Below, piece after piece: positions 1-5,546 of a stretch of 6,646 nucleotides of DNA; position 1 is the stretch's first letter; each line of letters starts with the position of its first letter. The stretch lies in contig JANXWQ010000521.1 in the NCBI GenBank assembly GCA_025351065.1, positions 1 through 6,646 on the forward strand. The letters run 5' to 3'. This DNA comes from Chthoniobacter sp. GTDB lineage: Bacteria > Verrucomicrobiota > Verrucomicrobiia > Chthoniobacterales > Chthoniobacteraceae. Made by a program: the position numbers and the translations under genes. The notes beneath the pieces are model-generated. The model did not search any database. It was not told the origin of the DNA and saw only the letters and a program-made list of their open reading frames with translations.

Positions 1-2
1 GC

Positions 3-1097
3 GTGAGCGAGCAGGCCGAAGCCGCTGAACCGCTGCTCGCGAAGGAGCTTTACGACACGCTCCGCAAGACCGCGCAAGTCGGCACCGGCGACACGCTCGA
101 CAAAACGCAGAAGCTCGCGGAACGTGGCTACGCGAGGGAGGCGCGAAAGTTTGAGGAAAAGGCGCGGCAGGAAATCGAGGAACTCAAGACCGGCGTCGAA
201 CGCGCCGCCGGCAGCGTGCTCGGCGATGAAGCGGAGGCTTTGCGCCAGGCTCGCGCCGAACTCGACAAGCTCACCGACCAGCTCAACCGCGAAGTCGCGC
301 AGGCGCGGCCTGACCTCGCGCAGGCCACGCCAAAATCCGGCGACGCACAGCCCGGCGGCAACGGACCCGGCCAGCAAGGCAACAACCCGGAGAACAGCCA
401 AGGACAAGCACCGCAGCCCGGTGACTCACAAGGTAAGAGTGAGGGTCAGAGCAAAGGTGAGGGTCAGGGCAAGGACGAGGGTCAGGGCAAAGGTGAAGGT
501 CAGGTCAAGGGCGAGGGTCAGGGTAAAGGCGAAGGTCAGGGTAAAGGCGAAGGTCAAGGCGGGCAGATGGCGCAGGGCTCGGGTGGCGGCGGTGCGCAGG
601 CCAGCCCGACGGCGCAAAACGCCAACCCCACAGGCCGCCCCGGCGAGCGTCCGAGTCTTTCCACGACGCTACCCCGCCAGCGCGGCGGCATCCGCAGCGG
701 GAGCGAAGGCGTCGGTGGCGCGACGGGCGGTGGCACCGAAGGCGAGCAAGCCGGGCCGCTCACCGGCGACAATTTTGCCGAATGGTCCGACCGCCTGCGC
801 AACGTCGAGGAGATGGTCGATTCGCCCGCGCTCCGCACCGAAGCCGCGCGCATCCGCGAGACCGCGCAGGGCGTGCGCGTGGATTTCAAAAGGCACAGCT
901 TGAAACCGAATTGGGACTTGGTGAACACGAAGATCAGCGCCCCGCTCGTCGAGCTGCGCAACCGCCTGACCGAAGAACTCGCCCGCCGCGAATCGAAGGA
1001 AAACCTCGTGCCCATCGACCGCGATCCCGTGCCAACGAAATACGCCGAACGCGTGCGGCGCTACTACGAAGAGCTGGGGCGGAGCGGGGAGAAATGA
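3..1097 (+). CDS. Coiled-coil / low-complexity protein, C-terminal part (5' end probably outside window)
   Basis: No specific function is recognised. From the GTG at 3 the reading frame gives 364 residues. It is already open at the window edge and has no visible upstream stop or ribosome site, so this is most likely the C-terminal part of a longer protein. Residues 8-100 are charged, Ala/Glu/Lys/Arg-rich and helical, probably coiled coil. Residues 105-255 are a Gly/Gln/Pro/Ser-rich, presumably disordered linker containing seven hexapeptide repeats. Residues 256-364 are ordered again, with the segment NFAEWSDRLRNVEEMVDSP and a C-terminal patch (LVPIDRDPVP, then RRYYEELG). From memory, PVC-group operons with MoxR, DUF58 and VWA genes carry large membrane-anchored coiled-coil (DUF4175-like) proteins with similar tails; that family link is inference. 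The VWA gene follows after 142 bases, most of them a palindromic element, so the two were probably close operon partners. Confidence 0.75.
   Translation: MSEQAEAAEPLLAKELYDTLRKTAQVGTGDTLDKTQKLAERGYAREARKFEEKARQEIEELKTGVERAAGSVLGDEAEALRQARAELDKLTDQLNREVAQARPDLAQATPKSGDAQPGGNGPGQQGNNPENSQGQAPQPGDSQGKSEGQSKGEGQGKDEGQGKGEGQVKGEGQGKGEGQGKGEGQGGQMAQGSGGGGAQASPTAQNANPTGRPGERPSLSTTLPRQRGGIRSGSEGVGGATGGGTEGEQAGPLTGDNFAEWSDRLRNVEEMVDSPALRTEAARIRETAQGVRVDFKRHSLKPNWDLVNTKISAPLVELRNRLTEELARRESKENLVPIDRDPVPTKYAERVRRYYEELGRSGEK
432..557 (+). repeat. Seven tandem 18-bp units encoding G-K-G-E-G-Q hexapeptides
   Basis: Seven consecutive 18-base units lie in frame in the coiled-coil protein. They encode GKSEGQ, SKGEGQ, GKDEGQ, GKGEGQ, VKGEGQ, GKGEGQ and GKGEGQ (residues 144-185). 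Later copies are nearly identical at the DNA level (GGTAAAGGCGAAGGTCAG), while earlier ones differ by synonymous and non-synonymous changes. This suggests expansion by slippage or unequal exchange towards the 3' side. Alternating Lys and Glu separated by Gly and Gln predict a flexible, near-neutral hydrophilic spacer between two helical domains. Confidence 0.9.
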
Positions 1098-1127
1098 TCG
1101 GCGAGTCCTTAGGGAAGCTGCCGGGTA

Positions 1128-1237
1128 GTAGGGCAGGCATCCTTGCCTGTCGTTGTCCGGCGGGCATCCCTGCCCGCCGAACCGAACACCGGGCAGGGAT
1201 GCCCGATGGACTTCGACAGGCTGGAAGCCTGCCCCAC
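1128..1237. repeat. REP/BIME-like element A: four nested hairpins before the VWA gene
   Basis: This element fills most of the 142-base gap between the coiled-coil gene and the VWA gene. Four hairpins are visible: caggca/tgcctg (1134-1149), cggcgggca/tgcccgccg (1158-1179), cgggca/tgcccg (1190-1205) and caggct/agcctg (1217-1231). They are nested: 1162-1176 is the exact reverse complement of 1190-1204, and the outer arms 1128-1151 and 1215-1237 are imperfect reverse complements. The outer arms differ in their stem pairs, yet each arm still pairs with itself. The ends read GTAG on the plus strand and GTGG on the minus strand, like the foot of REP sequences. The element ends 2 bases before the ATG at 1240. 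Without it the gap would be about 32 bases. The only other sequence here, 1098-1127, shows nothing beyond a purine run AGGGAAG near 1111-1117. Confidence 0.85.
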
Positions 1238-1239
1238 GC

Positions 1240-3597
1240 ATGAGTCTCGCCGCCCTCTTCCTCACCGGCCGCGACTGGCTTTGGCCGGCGGTCGGCGCAT
1301 TGTGCAGTGCGTTCGTTTTCGTCGCTTGGTCATACTTTCAAGTACCGGCGCACAAGCCGCTCCGATTGGCGTGTGCGGTTTTGAAAATGCTGGGTTTCGC
1401 GGCACTGCTCGCGTGTCTGATGGAGCCGACGCTCTCCGGCCAGCGCGCCAAGCCGGGCGCGAACGTGCTGGCGGTCGTCGCGGACAATTCGCTGAGCATG
1501 ACGCTGCACGATGCCGGCGCGAGCGAGTCGCGCGGAGAGACGCTGCGCAGCGTCGTCGCTGGCGCGCGGAGCGACTGGCGCACGCCGTTCGCGGACAATT
1601 TTGACGTGCGCAATTACCTGGCCGACGCGCGCCTCCAGCCGACACAGGATTTCCGCGAACTCGCCTTTGACGGCCGCACCTCCGCGCTCGGCCATACCCT
1701 CGCGCAACTCGCCGAACGCTATCGCGGACAGCCGCTCGCCGGCATCATCCTGCTGACCGACGGCATCGCGTCCGATCCCGGCGAAGCCTTGTCCCTGCAA
1801 GGTTTGCCGCCGATTTATCCCGTCATCATCGGACGCGAGGGACCGGAGCGCGACCTCGCGGTAACGAGCACGGCGGTGACGCAAACGTCTTTCGAGGATT
1901 CGCCGGTAACGGTGCAAGCGGAGCTCGCGGCGAATGGTTTTGCCGGCGAGGAAATCGTCGCGCAGCTCCTGCCCATCGACGCCGGGAAAAGCGGAGAAAC
2001 CGTGAAGCCCGTCGCCGAGCTGACGCAGACCGTGCCGCAGGAAGGCGGCAAGCTGACCTGCCGGTTTCAGTTTCGTCCCGCGCAGACCGGCGTGCTTTTC
2101 TACCGCCTCGTGGTCGCGCCGAAAAACGCCGGCGCGGCGGAGGCGACAATGGCAAACAACGAGACAGTAGTGGTCGTGGATCGCGGCGCGGGGCCGCATC
2201 GCGTGCTCTACGTGAGCGGGCGGCCAAATTGGGAATACAAATTCCTGCATCGCGCCGTGGAGAGTGACGATCAGACGCAGCTCGTCGGGCTCATCCGCAT
2301 CGCGAATCGCGAGCCGAAATTTTCCTTCCGCGGACGCGCCGGCGAAGACAGCAATCCGCTCTTTCGCGGCTTCGGCGATCAGTCGAAGGAGAACGTGGAG
2401 CGTTACGATCAGCCGGTGTTTGTGCGGCTCGGAACGGAGGATGAATTCGAGCTGCGCGGCGGTTTTCCAAAGACCGCAGAGGAGCTTTTCAAATACCGCG
2501 CAGTGATCCTCGACGACACCGAGGCGGAGTTTTTCACCGCCGAGCAGATGAGCCTGCTCCAGCGTTTCGTCAGCGAACGCGGTGGCGGGCTGCTCGCGCT
2601 CGGCGGAGCGGAATCATTTCGCGAGGGGCACTACGTGCGGACGGCGATCGGCGACATGCTGCCGATTTATTTGCGGGGCACGGAAACGGAAGATCGGAAA
2701 GCGGAGACCGGCGCGCTCCGGCTGGCGTTGAAGCGCGAGGGTTGGCTCCAGCCGTGGGCGCGGTTGCGAGCGAATGAAGCGGACGAACGCACTCGACTCG
2801 ACGCGTTGCCGAGCTTCGACGTGCTGAACCGCACGGGCGAGCCAAAGCCGGCAGCGACGGTGGTAGCCACGGTGACGGACGGGCAGCACGAGTATCCGGC
2901 GCTGGTCACGCAGCGCTTTGGGCGCGGACGCACGGCGGCGCTGCTCGTGGGCGATCTGTGGCAGTCGGGGCTGGGCGATGAGGCGCGCCAGGCGGACTTG
3001 ATGAAGGCGTGGCGGCAGATGGTGCGATGGATGGTGGCCGACGTACCGCCCGCCATCGAAGTGCGCAGCGAACCGCAGCCCGACGGCGTGAGTGTGCGGC
3101 TCCAAGTGCGGGCGCGGGATGCCAAGTTTCAGCCGCTCGAAAATGCGACCGTCGCGTTGAAAGTCACGCGCGCCGGAGCGGCGGAGGCCGCGCCGCTGAC
3201 GCTCACTGCCGAGGCGTCGGCGAGCGAGCCAGGGCTCTACGAAACGACTTACATCCCGCGCGAGAACGGCGGCTATCGCGTGGACGCCGCGGTGCTCAAC
3301 GAATCCGGCGCAGCCGCCGGAGCCGCCGCGGCCGGCTGGACGAGCGACCTCGCTGCCGCGGAGTTTCGCGATTTGAAACCGAACCGCGCGCTCATGGCGC
3401 AGCTCGCGCGACAAACTGGCGGCGAAGTGCTCGCCGCGGACGATCTCGCCGCTTTCGCCCACCGCCTGCCGACCGAGCGCGCACCCGTGACGGAGACGTG
3501 GACACGTCCGCTCTGGCACACGCCATGGATGATGCTGTTCGCGCTCGGGTGCCTGGTTGGCGAGTGGGGGCTGCGGCGGTGGAAAGGACTGGCATGA
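1240..3597 (+). CDS. Membrane VWA protein with glutamine-amidotransferase-like domain
   Basis: The product has 785 residues. Two N-terminal hydrophobic segments (about 13-33 and 43-61) anchor it in the inner membrane, and a third lies near the C-terminus (about 762-775). A von Willebrand A domain follows the anchor, at about 74-200. Its MIDAS metal site looks complete: D82-x-S84-x-S86, T147 in GRTS, and D174 in LLTDG. A beta-rich region (about 205-315) resembles an Ig/CARDB-type module. Residues 320-600 resemble the class I glutamine-amidotransferase-like fold (VLYVSGRPNWEYKFL, then RAVILDD and RGGGLLALGGAESF). The usual Cys nucleophile is not seen at the ALGG turn, so catalysis is doubtful. 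I chose the ATG at 1240 because translation from the TTG at 1153 would read through the palindromic element. SD support is weak: a GGAAG at 1223-1227 is 12 bases upstream and inside a hairpin. Such proteins are known from MoxR/DUF58/VWA operons; their role is unresolved, perhaps assembly or surveillance of envelope complexes. The stop overlaps the next start (ATGA). Confidence 0.88.
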   Translation: MSLAALFLTGRDWLWPAVGALCSAFVFVAWSYFQVPAHKPLRLACAVLKMLGFAALLACLMEPTLSGQRAKPGANVLAVVADNSLSMTLHDAGASESRGETLRSVVAGARSDWRTPFADNFDVRNYLADARLQPTQDFRELAFDGRTSALGHTLAQLAERYRGQPLAGIILLTDGIASDPGEALSLQGLPPIYPVIIGREGPERDLAVTSTAVTQTSFEDSPVTVQAELAANGFAGEEIVAQLLPIDAGKSGETVKPVAELTQTVPQEGGKLTCRFQFRPAQTGVLFYRLVVAPKNAGAAEATMANNETVVVVDRGAGPHRVLYVSGRPNWEYKFLHRAVESDDQTQLVGLIRIANREPKFSFRGRAGEDSNPLFRGFGDQSKENVERYDQPVFVRLGTEDEFELRGGFPKTAEELFKYRAVILDDTEAEFFTAEQMSLLQRFVSERGGGLLALGGAESFREGHYVRTAIGDMLPIYLRGTETEDRKAETGALRLALKREGWLQPWARLRANEADERTRLDALPSFDVLNRTGEPKPAATVVATVTDGQHEYPALVTQRFGRGRTAALLVGDLWQSGLGDEARQADLMKAWRQMVRWMVADVPPAIEVRSEPQPDGVSVRLQVRARDAKFQPLENATVALKVTRAGAAEAAPLTLTAEASASEPGLYETTYIPRENGGYRVDAAVLNESGAAAGAAAAGWTSDLAAAEFRDLKPNRALMAQLARQTGGEVLAADDLAAFAHRLPTERAPVTETWTRPLWHTPWMMLFALGCLVGEWGLRRWKGLA
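3583..3588 (+). promoter_or_regulatory. Shine-Dalgarno site supporting the start at 3594
   Basis: AAAGGA lies inside the last codons of the VWA gene, 5 bases before the ATG at 3594. It is the best-placed SD-like site in the window. With the ATGA overlap it argues that translation of the peptidase-like gene originally started here and was coupled to the VWA gene, upstream of the palindromic insertion. Confidence 0.6.
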
Positions 3598-4730
3598 TCG
3601 GAGTCAAGCAATCAGCGATGCGCGAAAGCGCAGGTAGGGACGGCACTCCGTGCCGTCCGCCGGGGGAACGCCGTGAGGCGGGCGGGGATTCAGGGGCGGC
3701 GCGCATCCCGCAGGCCGCCCCGCTGCGCTCGCCCCGGACGGCACGGAGTGCCGTCCCTACCCGCGCAGTGCGCGCGCTCGCTACCCTGGCAGTGACATTT
3801 GTTTTTTCCGGGACGCCTGGTTTTGGTGATGAAAAACCAGCGTCGCCCACAACGCTCATCATCGCCGTCGGGGCGAGCGGCGAGGAGGCGTATGCGGATG
3901 ACTTTGCGAAGTGGGCGACGCACTGGCAAAAGGCCGGCGCGGCGGGTAATGCAAAAGTGCAAACCATTGGCGCTGGCGCGGAGGAAAAGGACGCGCTCCC
4001 GCGGTTGCACACGGCGGTGGCGGCGGAAGCGAAGGACGGAACAAATCCGCTCTGGCTGGTGCTGCTGGGGCACGGGACGTTTGACGGGCGCGACGGAAAG
4101 TTCAATTTGCGCGGCGACGATCTCGCGGCGTCGGAAGTTGCGGCGTGGCTGAAACCGTGCGCGCGGCCGGTCGTGATCGTGTGCGGCTTTTCGGCGGGCG
4201 GCGCGTTTCTCAAGCCGCTCTCTGCGCCGGGCCGTGTGGTGGTGACAGCGACAAAGAGCGGCGCCGAAAACAACTTCGCGCGCTTCGGCGGATACTTCGC
4301 GGAAGCGGTCGCCGATCCCGCCGCCGATCTCGATCACGACGGGCAGACCTCCGTTCTCGAAGCCTGGCTTGCCGCCGCCCAGCGCACCGCGGAGTTTTAC
4401 AAAACGGAAGGCCGCATCGCCACCGAGCACTCCCTGATCGAGGACAACGGCGATGGCCTCGGCACGCCGCCGGAGTGGTATGAGGGCGTGCGCGTCATCA
4501 AGAAATCGAAGGATGGCAAAGCGCCGGACGGCCTGCGCGCCAGCCAGCTCGTGCTGGTGCCCAATGCCGCCGAGCGCGCGCTTTCGCCAGAACTCCGCGC
4601 CCAGCGCGACGCCCTCGAAACCGAGCTGGCAAAGCTGCGCGAGGCGAAGGCGGCGCTGCCGGAAAAGGAATATTTCGCGCAGCTCGAGGCGCTGCTGCTG
4701 CGGATCGCGCGGCTTTACCCGAAACGCTGA
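3594..4730 (+). CDS. Secreted caspase-like (clan CD, C13-type) putative peptidase with EF-hand loop; signal peptide split by a palindromic insertion
   Basis: From the ATG at 3594 the frame gives 378 residues. A strand-turn LWLVLLGHGT carries H160, and a second strand VVIVCGFSAGG carries C197. This is the spacing and setting of the His/Cys dyad of caspase-fold peptidases (compare C13 legumain: HG, then C-x-S-G). A strand VVVTATKSGAENN follows. D245-x-D-x-D-G-x-x-S-x-x-E256 is a textbook EF-hand loop, and EDNGDG (283-288) is a second acidic cluster, so calcium may matter. Residues 331-372 form a Leu/Glu/Arg helix, likely coiled coil. A hydrophobic stretch (61-73, ALATLAVTFVF) followed by GFGDE looks like the core and cleavage region of a signal peptide. 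It sits about 60 residues from the start because element B was inserted in frame after residue 13. A GTG at 3768 (codon 59) could now act as start and give a short signal peptide, but it lacks an SD. The fold is inferred from motifs; proteolysis is not shown. The ATGA overlap ties it to the VWA protein. Confidence 0.75.
   Translation: MIGVKQSAMRESAGRDGTPCRPPGERREAGGDSGAARIPQAAPLRSPRTARSAVPTRAVRALATLAVTFVFSGTPGFGDEKPASPTTLIIAVGASGEEAYADDFAKWATHWQKAGAAGNAKVQTIGAGAEEKDALPRLHTAVAAEAKDGTNPLWLVLLGHGTFDGRDGKFNLRGDDLAASEVAAWLKPCARPVVIVCGFSAGGAFLKPLSAPGRVVVTATKSGAENNFARFGGYFAEAVADPAADLDHDGQTSVLEAWLAAAQRTAEFYKTEGRIATEHSLIEDNGDGLGTPPEWYEGVRVIKKSKDGKAPDGLRASQLVLVPNAAERALSPELRAQRDALETELAKLREAKAALPEKEYFAQLEALLLRIARLYPKR
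3628..3633 (+). repeat. Left copy of GCGCAG direct repeat flanking element B
   Basis: GCGCAG directly precedes the left arm of element B and recurs at 3763-3768, right after the right arm. The copies are 135 bases (45 codons) apart. This could be a target-site duplication, or chance in GC-rich DNA. The last G also belongs to the possible outermost base pair of the element. Confidence 0.5.
3633..3761. repeat. REP/BIME-like element B: 27-bp perfect inverted repeats, inside a coding region
   Basis: The arms 3633-3659 and 3735-3761 are perfect reverse complements over 27 bases. Each arm is itself a hairpin: GGACGGCAC / TCC / GTGCCGTCC at 3638-3658, and its mirror at 3736-3756 with loop GGA. Reading inward from each end, the foot is GGTAGG, containing the GTAG tetranucleotide typical of REP sequences. 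The 75-base core carries a further 8-bp dyad (GGGGCGGC 3693-3700 with GCCGCCCC 3714-3721) and no gene. The element is 129 bases long, a multiple of three, and is read through in frame by the host gene as an Arg/Gly/Pro-rich segment. It has the same plan as element A: inverted hairpins with a TCC-type loop. Confidence 0.9.
3763..3768 (+). repeat. Right copy of GCGCAG direct repeat flanking element B
   Basis: This is the second copy of the hexamer at 3628-3633. Collapsing the two copies into one removes 135 bases and restores a continuous N-terminus, with MIGVKQSAMRESA joined directly to VRALATLAVTFVF. The final G is the first base of the GTG at 3768, a possible alternative start codon. Confidence 0.5.
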
Positions 4731-4749
4731 GTGTGGTGACGCGAGGCCT
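4731..4749. other. Convergent 19-base gap between the two gene sets
   Basis: The plus-strand peptidase-like gene and the minus-strand dioxygenase end 19 bases apart. No strong terminator is present. There is only a 5-bp dyad ACGCC/GGCGT with a 3-base loop (4752-4764), inside the dioxygenase end and without a T-run. Transcripts probably overlap here or end by Rho. Confidence 0.5.
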
Positions 4750-5415
4750 CTACGCCGCAGGCGTGTAGCCCATGACGATGTCGAAGCGGGCGGTGAGTTC
4801 GCCGGCCTTGGTGTCCTTGAGCGGGGCGAAATCGACGGTCACGGCCTCGCGCTGCTTTTCATCGCGAATGCCACGCCAGACGCCGTCGCGCTCGTTGCTC
4901 GCCTCGCCTTTGATGTAGCACTGCGTCGTCCATTTTTCGCGGCCCTTCATTTTCACGGCGTAGTGAATGTGCGGGCAGCGGCCGGGATACGAGACGGGCT
5001 TGATGGTGCGGAAAAGATACTCGCCGGTGCTGCCGGTGACGAAGCGGCCGAAGCCTTGGAAATTCGTGTCGCGCTGGTCGGCGTTGCCGGTGCGGCTGTG
5101 GAGATATGCGCCGCCGTGGTCGCACTGCCAGATTTCCACGACAGCATTGCGAATCGGTGCGCCACTGGCGTCGAGGATGCGTCCGCTGAGGTAGGTGATC
5201 TCGCCGACGGCGGGCGTGAGGGCGTCGTTGACGACGATGAGGTCGTTGTCGGTATCGAGCGGGAGATGGTCGGGATAAAACGGCCCCTCGGTTTGCTGCG
5301 GCGTGCGGAGGAGTTCCTCGGCAAAAGCGCCCGGCGTGGCGAAGAGCGCGAGCGCGAGGCTGCTGCGGGTGAGGAAGCGGCGGCGGCCGAAGGCGGAGGT
5401 GGGGGACGTTTTCAT
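4750..5415 (-). CDS. Tat-exported intradiol ring-cleavage dioxygenase (protocatechuate 3,4-dioxygenase-like)
   Basis: The product has 221 residues and opens with a twin-arginine signal (RRRFLTRSS, residues 11-19, then LALALFATPGAFA). Cleavage is likely after A32, so a folded Fe(III) protein would be exported. The mature part matches the intradiol dioxygenase family. It has the N-terminal TEGPFYP motif (42-48) and a core IWQCDHGGAYLH. The expected iron ligands are Y104 (GGAYLH), Y143 (VSYPG), H149 and H151 (PHIHY), and R146 occupies the place of the substrate-side Arg. Cytosolic PcaH/PcaG proteins have a longer segment between the second Tyr and the His pair; it is short here, as in the poorly characterised exported group. 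The family cleaves catechol-type rings between the two hydroxyls. The substrate here cannot be told, and no pca or cat pathway genes are nearby. The start is ATG, with no clear SD (CATTTTTCGCCT precedes it). It may be the last gene of an arg transcript or separately transcribed. Confidence 0.9.
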   Translation of the reverse strand: MKTSPTSAFGRRRFLTRSSLALALFATPGAFAEELLRTPQQTEGPFYPDHLPLDTDNDLIVVNDALTPAVGEITYLSGRILDASGAPIRNAVVEIWQCDHGGAYLHSRTGNADQRDTNFQGFGRFVTGSTGEYLFRTIKPVSYPGRCPHIHYAVKMKGREKWTTQCYIKGEASNERDGVWRGIRDEKQREAVTVDFAPLKDTKAGELTARFDIVMGYTPAA

Positions 5416-5490
5416 AGGCGAAAAATGTTTCGTCTAAAACGGCGAGAAGGCGAGGACGTTTTGGCGGCGGGGAGGACGGCGACGGCAAAG
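5416..5490. other. Upstream region of the dioxygenase gene
   Basis: This stretch lies between the dioxygenase start and element C. It includes the window's most A/T-rich patch (about 5420-5440) and a 6-bp dyad AAAACG/CGTTTT (5436-5441 and 5457-5462, spacer 15). Either could be part of a promoter or operator reading leftwards. I cannot define -35 and -10 boxes, so no promoter is called. Confidence 0.3.
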
Positions 5491-5544
5491 CAGCTTGGGC
5501 TTTCGCCCAAAGTCGGCGGGTTTTTGGGCTGAAGCCCAAGCTAC
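5491..5544. repeat. REP/BIME-like element C after argF
   Basis: Two hairpins face each other: TTGGGC/TTTC/GCCCAA (5495-5510) and TTGGGC/TGAA/GCCCAA (5524-5539). The arms 5492-5510 and 5524-5542 are reverse complements except for two loop positions. The minus-strand end reads GTAGCTTGGGC and the plus-strand end GCAGCTTGGGC, so the foot is again GTAG-like. The element starts two bases past the argF stop. Read in the argF direction, the first hairpin is followed by A residues, not a T-run, so it is not a standard intrinsic terminator. It might still slow RNA decay or polymerase. Confidence 0.85.
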
Positions 5545-5546
5545 TT

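Noticed and set aside
432..557. CRISPR-like short repeats
   Set aside because: The units are contiguous, in frame and without spacers, so they are a coding tandem repeat.
1153..1239. N-terminal extension of the VWA gene from a TTG at 1153
   Set aside because: The extension translates the palindromic element and has no SD. The ATG at 1240 begins a normal membrane-anchor N-terminus.
554..1265. Overlapping minus-strand frames opposite the coiled-coil gene
   Set aside because: Their composition mirrors the plus-strand repeats, they have no start signals, and they run through element A.
3009..3593. Upstream part of the long frame that runs into the peptidase-like gene
   Set aside because: It is an Arg/Ala-rich shadow of the VWA gene in another frame. 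The VWA frame has clear domains, and the ATGA start at 3594 has a good SD.
3633..3761. Element B as a functional protein domain of the peptidase-like gene
   Set aside because: The residues it encodes are an Arg/Gly/Pro-rich reading of a perfect palindrome, with no sign of a protein motif. The DNA symmetry explains the sequence better.
4752..4764. Bidirectional terminator at the convergent gap
   Set aside because: The stem is only 5 bp, it lies within the dioxygenase coding end, and there is no T-run on either side.
4453..5532. Long plus-strand frame across the dioxygenase gene
   Set aside because: It is antisense to a clear intradiol dioxygenase with all its metal ligands. The length comes from GC-rich codon use, and no family is recognisable in it.
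5524..5539. Intrinsic terminator for argF
   Set aside because: In the argF direction the stem is followed by A residues rather than a T-run, and the hairpin is half of a symmetric REP-like element.
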